Source of the DNA: Tricholoma matsutake
Lineage: Eukaryota; Basidiomycota; Agaricomycetes; Agaricales; Tricholomataceae
DNA: 64,000 bases
Direction: 5' to 3'
Assembly (NCBI GenBank): GCA_026075535.2
Contig: AP026548.1
Span: 6,262,001-6,326,000, forward strand
Shown here: piece by piece, positions 1-11,181 of the stretch
How the letters are laid out: every line of letters starts with the position of its first letter
Numbering within the stretch: position 1 is the stretch's first letter
Program-made: the position numbers and the translations under genes
Notes under the pieces: model-generated
What the model was told of the DNA's origin: nothing
Databases searched by the model: none
The model's input: only the letters and a program-made list of their open reading frames with translations

Positions 1-2
1 CT

Positions 3-3000
3 GCCCATGGAGATCTTGGTAGATGTAGCTACATCATGAGCCATCTTGTGTACGTTCCACTCGAATTTCGAGGGGACATGCCAGAATGTGACGTTTCTCT
101 CCTCGTCCCCAGCTAGCCAGGGGCGAAGAGAGCAACAAGCGTCCAGGGCAAAGATTTGCCCAGAGCGTGGCTTTGGATCAATTAGGGACTCGATGCCCAT
201 AGTAGAATCCGAGAATATCACCAACTTTTTGCATCCCCTGCTGCACGCAGCGGATACGCCTAGTTGGAGAGCGAAAAGTTTGACTTCCGGGGGGGTTCTC
301 CTCCCAGAGGCTGAGACAACGTGATCCACCTGTTCTCCCTGTCCGAAGACAAGAGCGCAGGCGACAGCTTGAAATTTAGCATCAGTGGGCACCGAGGCGT
401 CTACTGCAATGACGAGAGTGTCATCCTCTGCCTGGGCAGAGGCCCAGGCCTTGTCGAGGTCACTCCTGTAAGAATTCCTCACTCCATCCTCCTTAGAGGT
501 GAGGCGATGAGAGGAGAAGTGAGTGGGGAATAGATCCTTCACTCTGTTTCCAGGTGTGTTTTCTTCCCCAAAGGGGTCAAATTCATCGCCTGGTACAAGG
601 GCCAAAGCTGCAGCCGAAGCGACAGATGGGCCTTGTAGAGTGAGTGTGTCGAGCACATTCCCTCCCCAGAGACCTAGCTCATGAGAGTGGGTAGTGCCGA
701 CGTGATTGGGCCCTAGGATCGCTCTTAGGGGGTGTGATGGAGCCAATAGGGGGGTTCTGAACACCCCTCTGTCAACTAGACGACGCAGTAACAGCTGCAT
801 AGGCAACAGTCCTGCAATACTTTCCAGGCCACCGATAGGAGTGGTTCTGAATGCACCAAGGATCCAATGAGCAGCGATGGACTGCACTTGGGCCAACGTT
901 TTGATGACACCTTTGACGCGAGCACCTTTGAAGTGCCAAAGTCTGAGTCCGTATGTCATGATAGGTACGACACATGAACGGTACAACAGGCATTTCTGCA
1001 TGGGGGTTAGCCCTCTGACAGAATTGCTGAGCATTCCCATTGCCCTTGCAGTGGTAAGGGCTTTGGTGGAGTAGAACCGTGTATGCTCTTTGAAGGAGAG
1101 TTTGCGGTCGAAGAAAAATCCAAGGTACCTCCAGGTGACCTTGGGTTTGAGGGGGGTATTGCCCGTGTAGGGAGCAAATCCGAGGTCAATGGGTAAGGGA
1201 GTGAATCTCCTTGCCCTTGAGAAGTGGAATATTTCGGACTTGTCGTGTTCAAGGACCAGACCGAGGGAGGTGAATGCCTGGAATATCCAGCCATACACTT
1301 TTTTAAGCAGGGGGAGGTTGTCCTCCAGCTGTGGAGAGCGGGTGATGAGGGTACCATCGTCCACATAGGACATGAGATCGACATCTCTGCCGATTTCGCT
1401 TCTTCTGAAGAGCTTCATGATGGGCGTCAGGTATAACGCCGATAAGACAGGGGACAAGGCGGATCCTTGTCCCACCCCCACATCAGCTGCAAAGGAGCCA
1501 GATGAGAAAGCATTCCATTTGTAGGTCGTCTTGCGACCGACCAGGTAAGAACGGAAGAAATTCACTACTTGCGCAGGGAATCCTGACTGGGAGATAATCT
1601 CCAATAGGACCTGATGGCTCAAGGAGGGGAAGAACTGAGTGATGTCGAAGGCGACGACACTCATTTTGAGTCCTTTGGCCCATCCTGCTCTGACCAGGTG
1701 GGTAAGGTAGATTCCTGCATCCTCAGTGGAACGCTGGGCGACACCTCTGAACTGATTTTGCTCGAAGGCTTCGTGTGCGACACCATCAAATTGAAGTCGC
1801 CTAGACAACATCTTTTCAACTAACTTGCCCAGAGTGTTCAGTAGCACGATAGGCCTGAACGACTTTGGAGTGGAGTAGTTAGGTTTCCCTGGCTTCGGGA
1901 TGATAACCGACAAGGATTCCTTAAAGTGAGCCGGCCAATGGCCAGCAGTGATGCACGCCTCAGCAATGCGGGTAATGAGCCCTGCCACTTCTGGGTTGCT
2001 ACACCAGTGTTTTAGGTGCGACCACGTAACATGATTGGGACCTGGAGTGGAACGGGAAGAGCACGCATTTAGCGCTTCTTTCATTTCCGTAACGGAGAAC
2101 GGGATCCAGGCCCTTTCAGGCACCGGATCGAGTTCATCAAGAATGCTCAGATCGACTACTCGATCTGAAGCAGCATTATAGGACCCATCAAGGGCGGCCC
2201 AGAGGGAATCCAGATCGTTACAAGGTTCTCCCCGATAGGAGATTGCCTCGTATGACGGGAGGTTACGTTGGCGAGTCCAGGACATCAAATCCCAGGGTTG
2301 TCTATTCATGGTAGCCACTTCTTGGATACGGTCGTCGAAAAAGTCTCGCTTTGCGTGTCGCATGACTTTCCTGTAGTGCTTCCAGTCCTCCCCATCACGG
2401 GAGGCTCTGTAAGCGTCTAGGGCACCACTGCATTCGTCTGTCCACCAACCTTTGGACGACTTGCCAAGGCGAGATTCCTTGGCATGGTTTTCCCATGCCT
2501 TGTTTAAGATCGTTGATATCGCCAAAACGACATCATCGATTTCTGCCGACATATCTCCGTGCCACTCTAGCCACGGAGTTAAAGCAGAGGAGACAGCATC
2601 TTGATATGATGCTTCCTCCTCAGATCCTTTTTTGATGGACCACTTGGTGACTGGGACCAGAGATCCCGGGCCAGGTAGCACTAATGTCAGGGGGGCATGG
2701 TCAGACGTCCCTCTGGCTTCAGGTACGATCTCACAGTACAATACGAATCTGAGATCCGTAGGTACAAACATCAGGTCGATCACCATGGGGTGAAGGCCCT
2801 GTTGGGGGGGAAAGTGGGTGGGGCCCTCCATTACTGGTAGGGCTCTAGTTAGGCCTAATGCCGTAGCCGTTTCCACTAAGTGGTCAGCGTGGATCGAGTG
2901 TTCAGGCCCCTGGGGATCCCAGGAGGCGTGCCTCACATTGAAGTCGCCACACATGAAGTGTAGGCGTGGGATCATCATGACGTTCTCAAATAAGAGCGTG

Positions 3001-3413
3001 ATGGCCGCATGTTGGCTATCCAAATAGACGTTAGCGAGTAGCATGACATCTTCACCTATTCCCAGTGAGAACAAGAGAATGTCATGATCGTCGATCAGAT
3101 CTCGTCTGAGACCCAGTCTTAGATTAGCGATGCTGTTCGCAAAGTAGACAGCGACACGTGGAGGGGAGTCGATTCCTGATGGGCGCACTAAGGTACCCCA
3201 ATTTGGGCTCATTGGTGCACCAATAACTTCTTCCCCCTCCCTGTGGTGGGCAGAGGGGGCGTGTCTTACTAATCGCCAAGGAGGCTCTTGAATGAAAAGC
3301 AAATCATAGTCATCTACGAAGTCTGCCAGTAGCAAGTCCATGTAACCCCAGTTTCTGTTTACATTTTGACTAAATATGCGTAGCTGGGGGGTAGATCTAA
3401 GTCTGTCCCTCAT
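3..3413 (-). CDS. LINE ORF2: endonuclease, reverse transcriptase, RNase H (L1, partial, fully open)
   Basis: I checked this frame codon by codon: there is no stop from the ATG at 3413 to the window edge (1137 codons). The order is apurinic-type endonuclease (QNVNRN at residues 16-21, QEP 42-44, GDFN 156-159, SDH 237-239), reverse transcriptase (FDI with Asp590, QGSALSP box, YVDD 683-686) and RNase H (Asp1005 in VDAS, then ELFALQLG-type Glu and FSDS Asp). By family knowledge it nicks the target and copies element RNA from the nick. The ATG directly follows the ORF1 stop in the same frame. The missing end, seen in L10, is about 150 codons with a CxC-H-C motif. This is the most complete LINE enzyme frame in the window and could act in trans for the S elements if expressed, which is inference. 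Confidence 0.92.
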   Translation of the reverse strand, partial: MRDRLRSTPQLRIFSQNVNRNWGYMDLLLADFVDDYDLLFIQEPPWRLVRHAPSAHHREGEEVIGAPMSPNWGTLVRPSGIDSPPRVAVYFANSIANLRLGLRRDLIDDHDILLFSLGIGEDVMLLANVYLDSQHAAITLLFENVMMIPRLHFMCGDFNVRHASWDPQGPEHSIHADHLVETATALGLTRALPVMEGPTHFPPQQGLHPMVIDLMFVPTDLRFVLYCEIVPEARGTSDHAPLTLVLPGPGSLVPVTKWSIKKGSEEEASYQDAVSSALTPWLEWHGDMSAEIDDVVLAISTILNKAWENHAKESRLGKSSKGWWTDECSGALDAYRASRDGEDWKHYRKVMRHAKRDFFDDRIQEVATMNRQPWDLMSWTRQRNLPSYEAISYRGEPCNDLDSLWAALDGSYNAASDRVVDLSILDELDPVPERAWIPFSVTEMKEALNACSSRSTPGPNHVTWSHLKHWCSNPEVAGLITRIAEACITAGHWPAHFKESLSVIIPKPGKPNYSTPKSFRPIVLLNTLGKLVEKMLSRRLQFDGVAHEAFEQNQFRGVAQRSTEDAGIYLTHLVRAGWAKGLKMSVVAFDITQFFPSLSHQVLLEIISQSGFPAQVVNFFRSYLVGRKTTYKWNAFSSGSFAADVGVGQGSALSPVLSALYLTPIMKLFRRSEIGRDVDLMSYVDDGTLITRSPQLEDNLPLLKKVYGWIFQAFTSLGLVLEHDKSEIFHFSRARRFTPLPIDLGFAPYTGNTPLKPKVTWRYLGFFFDRKLSFKEHTRFYSTKALTTARAMGMLSNSVRGLTPMQKCLLYRSCVVPIMTYGLRLWHFKGARVKGVIKTLAQVQSIAAHWILGAFRTTPIGGLESIAGLLPMQLLLRRLVDRGVFRTPLLAPSHPLRAILGPNHVGTTHSHELGLWGGNVLDTLTLQGPSVASAAALALVPGDEFDPFGEENTPGNRVKDLFPTHFSSHRLTSKEDGVRNSYRSDLDKAWASAQAEDDTLVIAVDASVPTDAKFQAVACALVFGQGEQVDHVVSASGRRTPPEVKLFALQLGVSAACSRGCKKLVIFSDSTMGIESLIDPKPRSGQIFALDACCSLRPWLAGDEERNVTFWHVPSKFEWNVHKMAHDVATSTKISMG

Positions 3414-3611
3414 TTACATTTGGCCACCGCGTCCTGTGGGATGGTAAGAAGGAGGGGAGTGAGAATTGCGTCTCGCACTCACCTCGTCATAGCGAGCTTT
3501 GATCCAATCACAGTCAAAGCGATGTCGCCAGAAATTGCATCGACGATTGTCTGATGCGTGATTTTTCCAGCAGTTTACACACCTAGCCGGGTGAGGACAG
3601 GCTGCCTCCTC

Positions 3612-5831
3612 TTTTTTTTTTTTTTTTTGGATCAGAATTTATAATGCAGGGCTCGAACGCAGTCCACGGAGCAGGGTACAAACTTGGGTACTACTCTATC
3701 TACGCATTCCCCTCGCCCATCTCCCACTCAGGTCCCCATTTTAGCCACTTTAGGCGGGCAGTGCCACAGACGTTGGCCTCTCAGCCAGGAAAGGCAATAA
3801 TCTGGAGGGGGTGCCCCCCCCTCCTGAAGTTAGCCATTAGATCGCCCGCTGGAGCAAACGGTCCCCCAGCCACATGTCCGACCGAGGACAGCAGTGTCAA
3901 TTCACCGTAAATCCCCCCTTGCAGGAGGAATAACCGTCTGCGTTTTTCCAGCCAATGAGGATTGACCACCCCAGATGAATGAGGTGGACCATCACCATGT
4001 TGTGCATGAGTGACAGTAGCGAGGCGGATGGTTGTTCACCTGGTTATTCACCGTAACCGCCGTAAGTGGGGGGCTGGGGCCCCCCTCGAGCAAATGCAAA
4101 CAAGTGCATGCACTCGATGACGTCGTCCCCCCCGCAGTGGGGGGAAGGTATAGGGAGGCAACACCATGTCACCATCCCGATAATGGCCACCAATTGGTAC
4201 TTGGTGGCCGTGAACATAGAGGGGGATAGGCCCCTGTACTAGTTGCGGCGCTGCTGTCCACGAGGACCTCGAGGACGACGGCGCCGTGCTGGGGATGAGG
4301 GTTCCCCAGATTGAGGCTCTGATTGAGCAGTGTGCATCGCCGCGTAGGAAGCCCAGAAGGCTGCCAGAGACGTGAGATCGAGAGGTGTCGGAACAGCTGC
4401 TAGTTCTGCTGACATCGTCTCAGACAGTCGCCAGGTGGTCGTGAATAACTCCCAGGCCATTTGGCGCCATGCGTTCCTCTCTGCAGGGGGAACGGCGGAT
4501 GTACGGACGGTACCAATGAACATGGTCATCGCGTCTAGTTGGTGTAGCATGGCATGAGAGGTGGCTTCAATTTCCAACCTCTCATTCACAGATAGTGGCA
4601 CTTCGTCCTCCACCAACTCAGGGATGGGGGGCAAAGGCAGGAATGGGGCAGGGGATGCCTCCGGATAGAAGAGCTCGGCCATGCTGAGCTCCTGTGTATA
4701 CATGTCCTCGCGTTCGAGACTGCGAGTCCATTGTTTATGTGCGATATGGACGTCCTGCGCCCACAGCACACGGTCGATCGTTTGCCTCGAGGCTAGTTTG
4801 GGGCTGCTCTCGGCATAATTGAGGGCCTCCTGCATAGCAAGAGAGTCCTCGTCATCATCATCGTCAGGGTTGGAGAGGTCTTCTCCGGCCCACAGATCTC
4901 TGACTGCTCTTAGGGCAGTAGCTACCTCTGGATCGTCTTGATTGTACCAGGTGTCGTAGTCTTGGACGTCATCTTCATAGATGTCGCCCGTAATCAGGGA
5001 GGGGTTGTGTAGACCCCAATGTGGTGTGTGGTCTCTAGTTCGCCATTTAGGCATTGAGAGGAAGTTAATGCTTGTAGATGATGGTAGAAAACAAAATACG
5101 TAGCGTGCCATCGATAACAGGTGGTCCCTTATCTCTATTCCAGGTCCACCCGATACTGCCTCCAAACGCTCCGAGGGGGGAACAGGCTGCACATCCTGTA
5201 GCCCAGTGGGGAAGATTGAACCTGGGTCATAACACTCCAGAGGAGTGAGCACCGGAGGTAGAGGGATAGTGGTGAGAAGCAGCCACTGAGGTGTAGGCCT
5301 AGCCACTAGGGGGCACCATCGCCCGGCCCCTTTTAACGATGGTGTATTCCAGCAGGTAGTCAGTGTAGCATGTCTCTAATAGTAGGAACTCACAGAGCAA
5401 GGAGGCTGGAAGCCTCCCAGATGACCAGCAATCCAGTGATAATGTCCCTCCTCCCTGAGCCAGACCTCCCCCAGCTAGACGAGTGTGTCGACTTGGGCGA
5501 GCATTGAAGCAGGCATCCCACACCCACTCTGAGCCCCCAGAGGGGCCTAGACTACTCTTTCATAGACAACACTCACCTAGTCAGGATCCTCGAAGCCCAG
5601 GAGAATGAGACGAATAGCAGCCATTGTCAAAAACAATGACCGGGGCATCCACGGAGATCGGATGGACGGATCTCTTAGCAAATCAGGGCAAGCCTGGAGA
5701 CGCCGAGAGCGTTCGTGATGGTGAAATCCGATCGAAAATCAGACAAAAATTGAAGTCTCGACGTTGCTACCAACATCGAGCAGGAGTGTTTACCACTGTT
5801 TATGGTGGTTGTAACAAGTCAAGGAGCGCTG
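3612..5831 (-). mobile_element. S element S_1 (subfamily S-A) in L1 ORF1
   Basis: Complete S retroposon on the minus strand. It has an 18-nt poly(A) (T run 3612-3629), the S-A tail complementary to ggatcagaatttataa, and a 5' end at 5831 reading CAGCGCTCCTTGACTTG. It is flanked by a 13-bp target duplication, aggctgcctcctc at 3599-3611 and aggctgccccctc at 5832-5844, which restores the LINE ORF1 sequence when the insert is removed. Length is 2220 bp: 777-bp leader, ORF 4239-5054, then the 3' UTR. Confidence 0.9.
4239..5054 (-). CDS. S-element protein (ORF-S), subfamily A, intact, 271 aa
   Basis: Unrecognised protein, the only long sense ORF of the S element. I chose the ATG at 5054-5052 (MPKWRTRDHTPHWG) because S_4, S_6, S_11, S_12 and S_13 start there; the frame upstream has no other conserved Met. 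Residues 1-80 are acidic (GDIYEDDVQDYD, then DDDDDEDS). A conserved centre (ELVEDEVPLSVNERLEIEA) precedes a strongly conserved block, ERNAWRQMAWELFTTTW. The tail is basic, RRRRPRGPRGQQRRN. There is no signal peptide, membrane span, zinc knuckle or RT motif. The arginine-rich tail suggests RNA binding, which is inference. Confidence 0.8.
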   Translation of the reverse strand: MPKWRTRDHTPHWGLHNPSLITGDIYEDDVQDYDTWYNQDDPEVATALRAVRDLWAGEDLSNPDDDDDEDSLAMQEALNYAESSPKLASRQTIDRVLWAQDVHIAHKQWTRSLEREDMYTQELSMAELFYPEASPAPFLPLPPIPELVEDEVPLSVNERLEIEATSHAMLHQLDAMTMFIGTVRTSAVPPAERNAWRQMAWELFTTTWRLSETMSAELAAVPTPLDLTSLAAFWASYAAMHTAQSEPQSGEPSSPARRRRPRGPRGQQRRN

Positions 5832-7700
5832 AGGCTGCCCCCTCTGGGGTAGCTGGGATGGGAGGGTCAGCCTTAGTGTTACCCTTACAACACCCAGCAA
5901 GGGCACGATGGTGCTCCTTGTGGTGTGGTCCTGCACAGACCGGACACTTGGTCTGTGGAGCTCTGCATGCTGTGGTGGGGTGGCCCCACTTCCAGCATCG
6001 TTGGCACAGAGGCAAACCAGGGTTCGCCCTGACAGCCCTAACGTAGGCGACGTAGTGCCCAAATTGGACGCCCCGCCTGATGAGAGCCTTAGCTCGTGCA
6101 CCGCTGACTGAGTCAGCGATGTTAAGATACACAGTGCATGTATCCGACATCTTCAAATCACGCACAACCCGTGGGGGGACCTGTAGTACTGTGAGGTCCA
6201 ATATCCCAGACTTTCCCAAGTGTGCTATCACGACGTCAGGTGTTATGGCCTTGTCATTTGCGATGTATGGCACGTTGACCAACTTTAGGTACAACGTGGA
6301 AGTAGGTAACACTGCATCTACTTGCAGCGCAAAAGGGAACACCTTGTGAGCAGCTTCCTTAAAGCAACGAAGATCCTCCTCGGAGGCAACGACATCAGTA
6401 GCTACTGACAGATTGCCAGCATGCATCGATGCAGACTGGGCCACTAACTTAGAGTGGTGCAGCCCGAGAGTGGCCCAGACATGGTCCAAGAAGTCAGCAG
6501 GGTTCGTCTCCGCCCCAAGGGGGGGACGAACATGGACCAGGACCTGTCGTCTAGATGGTCCATGGACTGTAGGTGAGGGCTTTGCAGCCTTCGGTTTGGA
6601 TGGGCTGACATGCTGCTGTATGTCAGCCAGCTTGTCGGTTGGAAGTTCAGGGAAGGCCTTGGCTAAGTGCACAAGGCCATCCATGGATGTGTTAGGCGTT
6701 CGCCCCCCAGGGAAGCGAGCGACCTGAGCAAAGGTCCCCCTGCCCGAAGGCCTGGTCGACCAGTTCACGGGGGGAGGTGGTCCTCGACCCCATGATGAAG
6801 AGACACCCCCTGCTGGGGGTTTAGGAAGAGGTTGAGCCCCTTTCGGGCCTCAAATCCTCGCAGATTTGTGAGGGGGGGGGCGTTGCCCATCCCATCCCTC
6901 AAGGTAGTCCATCCTTGGGACATCGTTGGGATCGTTAGTGACAGTGCCCGACCTAGGTCGTTTACTGCCCCCAGCCATCCTATCTAAGGCTCCCCGGAGC
7001 GTAGCGCTTCCAGAGTTGCGATCGAGACCAGCCTCGGCAGCTGCTACCAGCACCGAGCCCAGTTGTTCTGCAATAAGCTGCCATTCTTCAGCAGTAGGTC
7101 GTCTGGGTCCTGTCCTGTTCAAAACAATTCGGAACCCCTCAGCATATTCCCCCAGGTCTTTGGCGAAGGTCTGGGGTCCGCTCCAGTCATCGCTAGCCAT
7201 CTCCGTGTCCTGAATGATGTGGGAGGAAGAGTTATCAGCTCCTTCATCAGCCCACTGCGAGGCAGGTGTGGAAGGAGTAGCAGGAGGTGCAGGGGACGCC
7301 ATAGCATCCCTGGAAGATAACGCTGGCACGCTGAATCGCTGTGCTCATGGAGTGACGATGCCCGCCCCATAGGGGGAGGGGGTTGGAGATCCTCTTTGGG
7401 TCCTGTGTGGGCCCACTGAGGGAGCAGTCTGTGTGGATCTGCGGCTCGAAGAGAGCCGCAGGGAATCAATTGGGTCATTGCCAGGAGTTCTGGGCATACC
7501 GGATCTGGAGGGTCTCCCCTCGTCCATCGCCTCACCCGATCTCCCACCTCTTCTAGAATACGAATCTGACATGCGTTGGTAAGACGCTGGATATACCGGA
7601 TCGCTGAGATCGTGGACGGATTGAGCTGCAAAGTGTGAAAACGGTGTCGACAAAGTTTTTTGTGGCTGTGCACGTCGCGGTAGAGAGACAAGAAGCGATG

Positions 7701-9077
7701 TGGGCCAACGTTTTGATGACACCTTTGACACGAGCGCCTTTGAAGTGCCAAAGTCTGAGTCCGTATGTCATGATAGGTACGACACACGAACGGTACAAAA
7801 GGCGTTTCTGCATAGGGGTTAGCCCCCTGACAGAGTTGCCGAGCATTCCCATCGCCCTTGCCGTGGTAAGGGCTTTGGTGGAGTAGAACTGCGTATGCTC
7901 CTTGAAGGAGAGTTTACGACGGGAGGTTACATTGACGAGTCCAGGACATCAGATCCCAGGGTCATCTATTCATTGTAGCCACTTCTTGGATACGGTCATC
8001 GAAAAAGTCACGCTTTGCATGTCGCATGACTTTCCTGTAGTGCTTCCAGTCCTCCTCGTCCCGGGAGGCTCTGTAAGCGTCTAGAGCACCGCCGCATTCG
8101 TCTGTCCACCAACCTTTGGACAACTTGCCGAGGCGAGATTCCTTGGCGTGGTTTTCCCATGCCTTGTTTAAAATCGTTGATATCGCCGAGACGACATCAT
8201 CGATTTCTGCCGATGTATCTCCATGCCAGTTTAGCCATGGAGTTAAAGCGGAGGAGACAGCATCTCAATATGATGCTTCCTCCTTGGATCCTTTTTTGAT
8301 GGACCACTTGGGAACCGGAACCAACGATCCCGGGCCAGGTAGCACTAACGTCAGAGGGGCGTGGTCAGATGTCCCCCTGGCTTCAGGTACGATCTCACAG
8401 TACAATACAAATCTAAGATCCGAAGGTACGAACATCAGGTCGATCACCGTGGGGTGAAGGCCCTGTTGAGGGGGGAAGTGAGTGGGGCCCTCCACTACTG
8501 GTAGGGCTCTAGTCAGGCCTAATGCCATAGCCGTTTCCACTAAGTGGTCAGCATGGATGGAGTGTTCAGGCCCCTGGGGGTCCCAGGAGGCGTGCCTCAT
8601 GTTGAAATCGCCACACATGAAGTGTAAGCGTGGGATCATCATGACGTTCTCGAATAAGAACGTGATGGCTGAGTGTTGGCTGTCTGAATAGACGTTAGCA
8701 AGTAGCATGACATTCTCCCCTATTCCCAGTGAGAACAGAAGGATGTCACAATCATCAATCAGATCTCGTCTGAGACCCGGTCTTAGATTAGCGATGCTGT
8801 TTGCAAAGTAAACCGCAACACGTGGAGGGGAGTCAATTCCCGATGGGTGCACTAAGGTACCCCAATTTGGGCTCATTGGTGTGCCTATAACTTCTTCCCC
8901 TTCCCTGTTGTGGGCAGAAGGGGCGTATCTTATTAATCGCCAAGGAGGCTCTTGAATGAAAAGCAAATCATAGTCATCTACGAAGTCTGCCAGTAACGAG
9001 TCCATGTAACCCTAATTCCTGTTTACATTTTGACTAAATACACATAGCTGAGGTGTAGATCTAAGTCTGTCCCTCAT
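7701..9077 (-). pseudogene. LINE ORF2 remnant (L2)
   Basis: Starts at the ATG at 9077-9075, just after the ORF1 TAA (9080-9078). The endonuclease part is readable at 8265-9005 (QEPPW, GDFNMRHASW, TSDHAPL). The codon for Trp22 is TAG, and a TGA at 8267-8265 replaces CGA (SY-R-DA in sister copies). The RT core is deleted at about 7918; only a thumb-region stub remains at 7701-7918. It cannot encode a polymerase. Confidence 0.82.
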
Positions 9078-9430
9078 TTACGTTTGGCCACCACATCCTG
9101 CGGGATGGTAAGAAGGAGGGGAGCGAGAGTTACATCTCGCACTCACCTCGTTGTAGCGAGCTTTGATCCAATCATGGTCAAAGCGGTGTCGCCAAAAATT
9201 GCACCAACAATCGTCGGATGCGTGGTTCTTCCAGCAGTTTATGCACCTAGCCAGGTGAGGACAGGCTGCCCCCTCTGGGGTAGCTGGGACAGGAGGGTTC
9301 ACCTTAGCGTTTCCCTTGCAACACCCTGCAAGGGCACGATGGTGCTCCTTGCGGTGTGGGCCTGCACAGATCGGGCATTTGCTCTGTGGAGCTCTGCACG
9401 CTGGGGTGGGGTGGCCCCACTTCCAGCATG
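9078..9430 (-). pseudogene. LINE ORF1 C-terminal remnant (L2)
   Basis: Carries the end of ORF1: CINCWKNHASDDCWC knuckle, FWRHRFDHDWIKARYNEVSA, stop TAA at 9080-9078. It is cut at 9430, where the sequence jumps to mid-ORF2 of L3. No N-terminal part is present. Confidence 0.75.
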
Positions 9431-9431
9431 G

Positions 9432-11181
9432 TTTTGAGCCCTTTGGCCCAGCCTGCTCTCACAAGATGGGTAAGGTAGATTCCTGCATCCTCAGTGGAAC
9501 GCTGGGTGATGCCCCTGAACTGATTTTGCTTGAAGGCCTCGTGTGCGACACTGTCGAACTCAAGTCGCCTAGACAACATCTTTTCGACTAATTTGCCCAG
9601 AGTGTTCAGTAACATGATGGGCCTGAACGACTTTGGAGTAGAATAATTAGGTTTCCCTGGTTTCGGGATGATAACCAACAGGGATTCCTTGAAGTGAGCC
9701 GGCCAATGACCAGCAGTGATGCACGCCTCAGCAATGCGGGTGATGAGTCCTGCCACTTCTGGGTTGCTACACCAGTGTTTTAGGTGCGACCACGTAACAT
9801 GATCGGGGCCTGGAGCGGAACAGGAAGAGCACACATTTAGCACTTCTTTCATTTCTGTGACGGAGAATGGGACCCAGGCCCTTTCAGGCACCGGATCGAG
9901 TTCATCAAGAATGCTCAGATCGACTACTCGATCTGAAGCAGCATTATAGGACCCATCAAGGGCCACCCAGAGGGAATCCAGATCGTTGCAAGGTTCACCC
10001 CAATAGAAGATTGCCTCGTACGACGGGAGGTTATGTTGGCGAGTCCAGGACATCAAATCCCAGGGTCGTCTATTCATCGTAGCCACTTCTTGGATACGGT
10101 CATCGAAAAAGTCACGCTTTGCGTGTCGCATGACTTTCCTATAGTGCTTCCAGTCCTCCTCATCACAGGAGGCTCTGTACGCATCTAGAGCACCACTGCA
10201 TTCATCTGTCCACCAACCTTTGGACGACTTGCCGAGGCGAGATTCCTTGGCTTGGTTTTCCCATGCCTTGTTTAAAATCGTTGATATCGCTGAGACGACA
10301 TCATCGATTTCTGCTGAAGTATCTCCATGCCAATCTAGCCACAGAGTTAAAGTGGAAGAGACAGCATCCCGGTATGATGCTTCCTCCTCGGATCCTTTTT
10401 TGATGGACCACTTGGTAACCGGAACCAGAGATCCCGGGCCAGGTAGAACTAACGTCAGAGGGGCGTGGTCAGACGTCCCTCTGGCTTCAGGTACAATCTC
10501 ACAGTACAGTATGAATCTGAGATCCATAGGTACGAACATCAGGTCGATCACCGTGGGGTGAAGACCCTGTTGAGGGGGGAAGTGTGTGGGGCCTTCCATT
10601 ACTGGTAGGGCTCTAGTCAGGCCTAATGCCATAGCCGTTTCCACTAAGTGGTGAGCATGAATAGAGTGTTCAGGCCCCTGGGGGTCCCAGGAGGTGTGTC
10701 TCACATTGAAATCACCACACATGAAATGTAGGCGAGGGATTGTCATGACGTTCTCAAATAGGAGTGTGATGGCCAAATGTTGGATGTCCGAGTAGACGTT
10801 AGCGAGTAGCATGACATCTTCACCTATTCCCAGTGAGAACAAGAGAATGTCACAATCATCAATCAGATCTCGTCTGAGACCTGGTCTTAGATTAGCGATG
10901 CTGTTTGCAAAGTAGACAGCAACGCGTGGAGGGGAGTCAATTCCCGATGGGCGCACTAAGGTTCCCCAATTTAGGCTCATTGGTGCACCTATAACTTCTT
11001 CCCCTTCCCTGTTGTGGGCAGAAGGGGCGTGTCTTATTAATCGCCAAGGAAGCTCTTGAATAAAAAGTAGGTTGTAATCATCTACGAAATCTGCCAGTAA
11101 TGAGTCCATGTAACCCCAATTTCAATTTACATTTTGACTAAATATGCGTAGCTGAGGGGTAGATCTAAGTCTGTCTCTCAT
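9432..11181 (-). pseudogene. LINE ORF2, endonuclease and N-terminal RT (L3)
   Basis: ORF2 from the ATG at 11181-11179 next to the ORF1 stop. Residue 20 (Arg in NVNRNW) is TGA, so the frame is open only from the internal Met at 11109. The endonuclease keeps GDFNVRHTSW and TSDHAPL; the usual QEPPW is QELPW, retaining the catalytic Glu. It continues into RT motif 1 (SFRPIMLLNTLGKLVEKMLSRRL) and ends at the fusion with L2 ORF1, which would add about 40 out-of-family residues. Confidence 0.82.

Larger units (their letters stand above)
3414..7572 (-). pseudogene. LINE ORF1 (gag-like, CCHC knuckles), broken by two stops and the S_1 insertion (L1)
   Basis: Gag-like RNA-binding protein gene of about 640 codons, starting at the ATG at 7572-7570 (MSDSYSRRGGRSGEAMDEG) and ending at TAA 3416-3414, next to the ORF2 ATG. 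TGA stops lie at 7347-7345 and 6852-6850, both where other copies have CGA. S_1 splits the frame between 5832 and 3611. Visible parts are a Pro/Ser-rich N-terminus, a conserved middle (SMDGLVHLAKAFPELP) and three C-terminal cysteine knuckles beginning CQRCWKWGHPTTAC (CX2CX4HX4C). By family knowledge ORF1 packages the RNA. A 9-C run in the frame near 6875 is a slippage-prone spot (10 in L3 and L4). Confidence 0.88.
1..7700 (-). mobile_element. LINE copy L1 (Tad1-type), full 5' end, 3' end off the left edge
   Basis: Non-LTR retrotransposon read on the minus strand. Its 5' end is at 7700, where the leader starts CATCGCTTCTTG as in L3, L4 and L14. ORF1 starts at 7572 and ORF2 at 3413. S_1 is inserted in ORF1 (3612-5831). 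The 3' end and about the last 150 codons of ORF2 lie left of the window. L1 itself landed in another LINE (L2), whose ORF2 resumes at 7701. ORF2 is open throughout, whereas ORF1 has two stops, so the copy is young but not autonomous. Confidence 0.9.
7701..9430 (-). mobile_element. LINE fragment L2, internally deleted
   Basis: Minus-strand LINE interrupted on its left by the L1 insertion at 7700. It runs from the RT thumb region to the ORF1 knuckles. About 1.1 kb covering the RT core is missing at about 7918, where gagagtttacg is joined to acgggaggtta; both parents share tacg, so a microhomology deletion is likely. At 9430 the ORF1 knuckle region is fused directly to mid-ORF2 of L3, another non-homologous junction. 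Confidence 0.8.

Noticed and set aside
5624..6046. Antisense frame over the S leader (MSKTMTGAS..., also at 13387-13854 and 26950-27270)
   Set aside because: It appears only in one leader subtype, starts and ends differently between copies, and runs into host LINE sequence; it is a shadow of a conserved leader.
8116..8457. Repeated 113-codon frame (M-D-N/D-LPRRDSLAWFSHALFK) opposite the LINE endonuclease
   Set aside because: It recurs wherever ORF2 occurs because it is the complementary strand of a conserved gene; there is no independent support.
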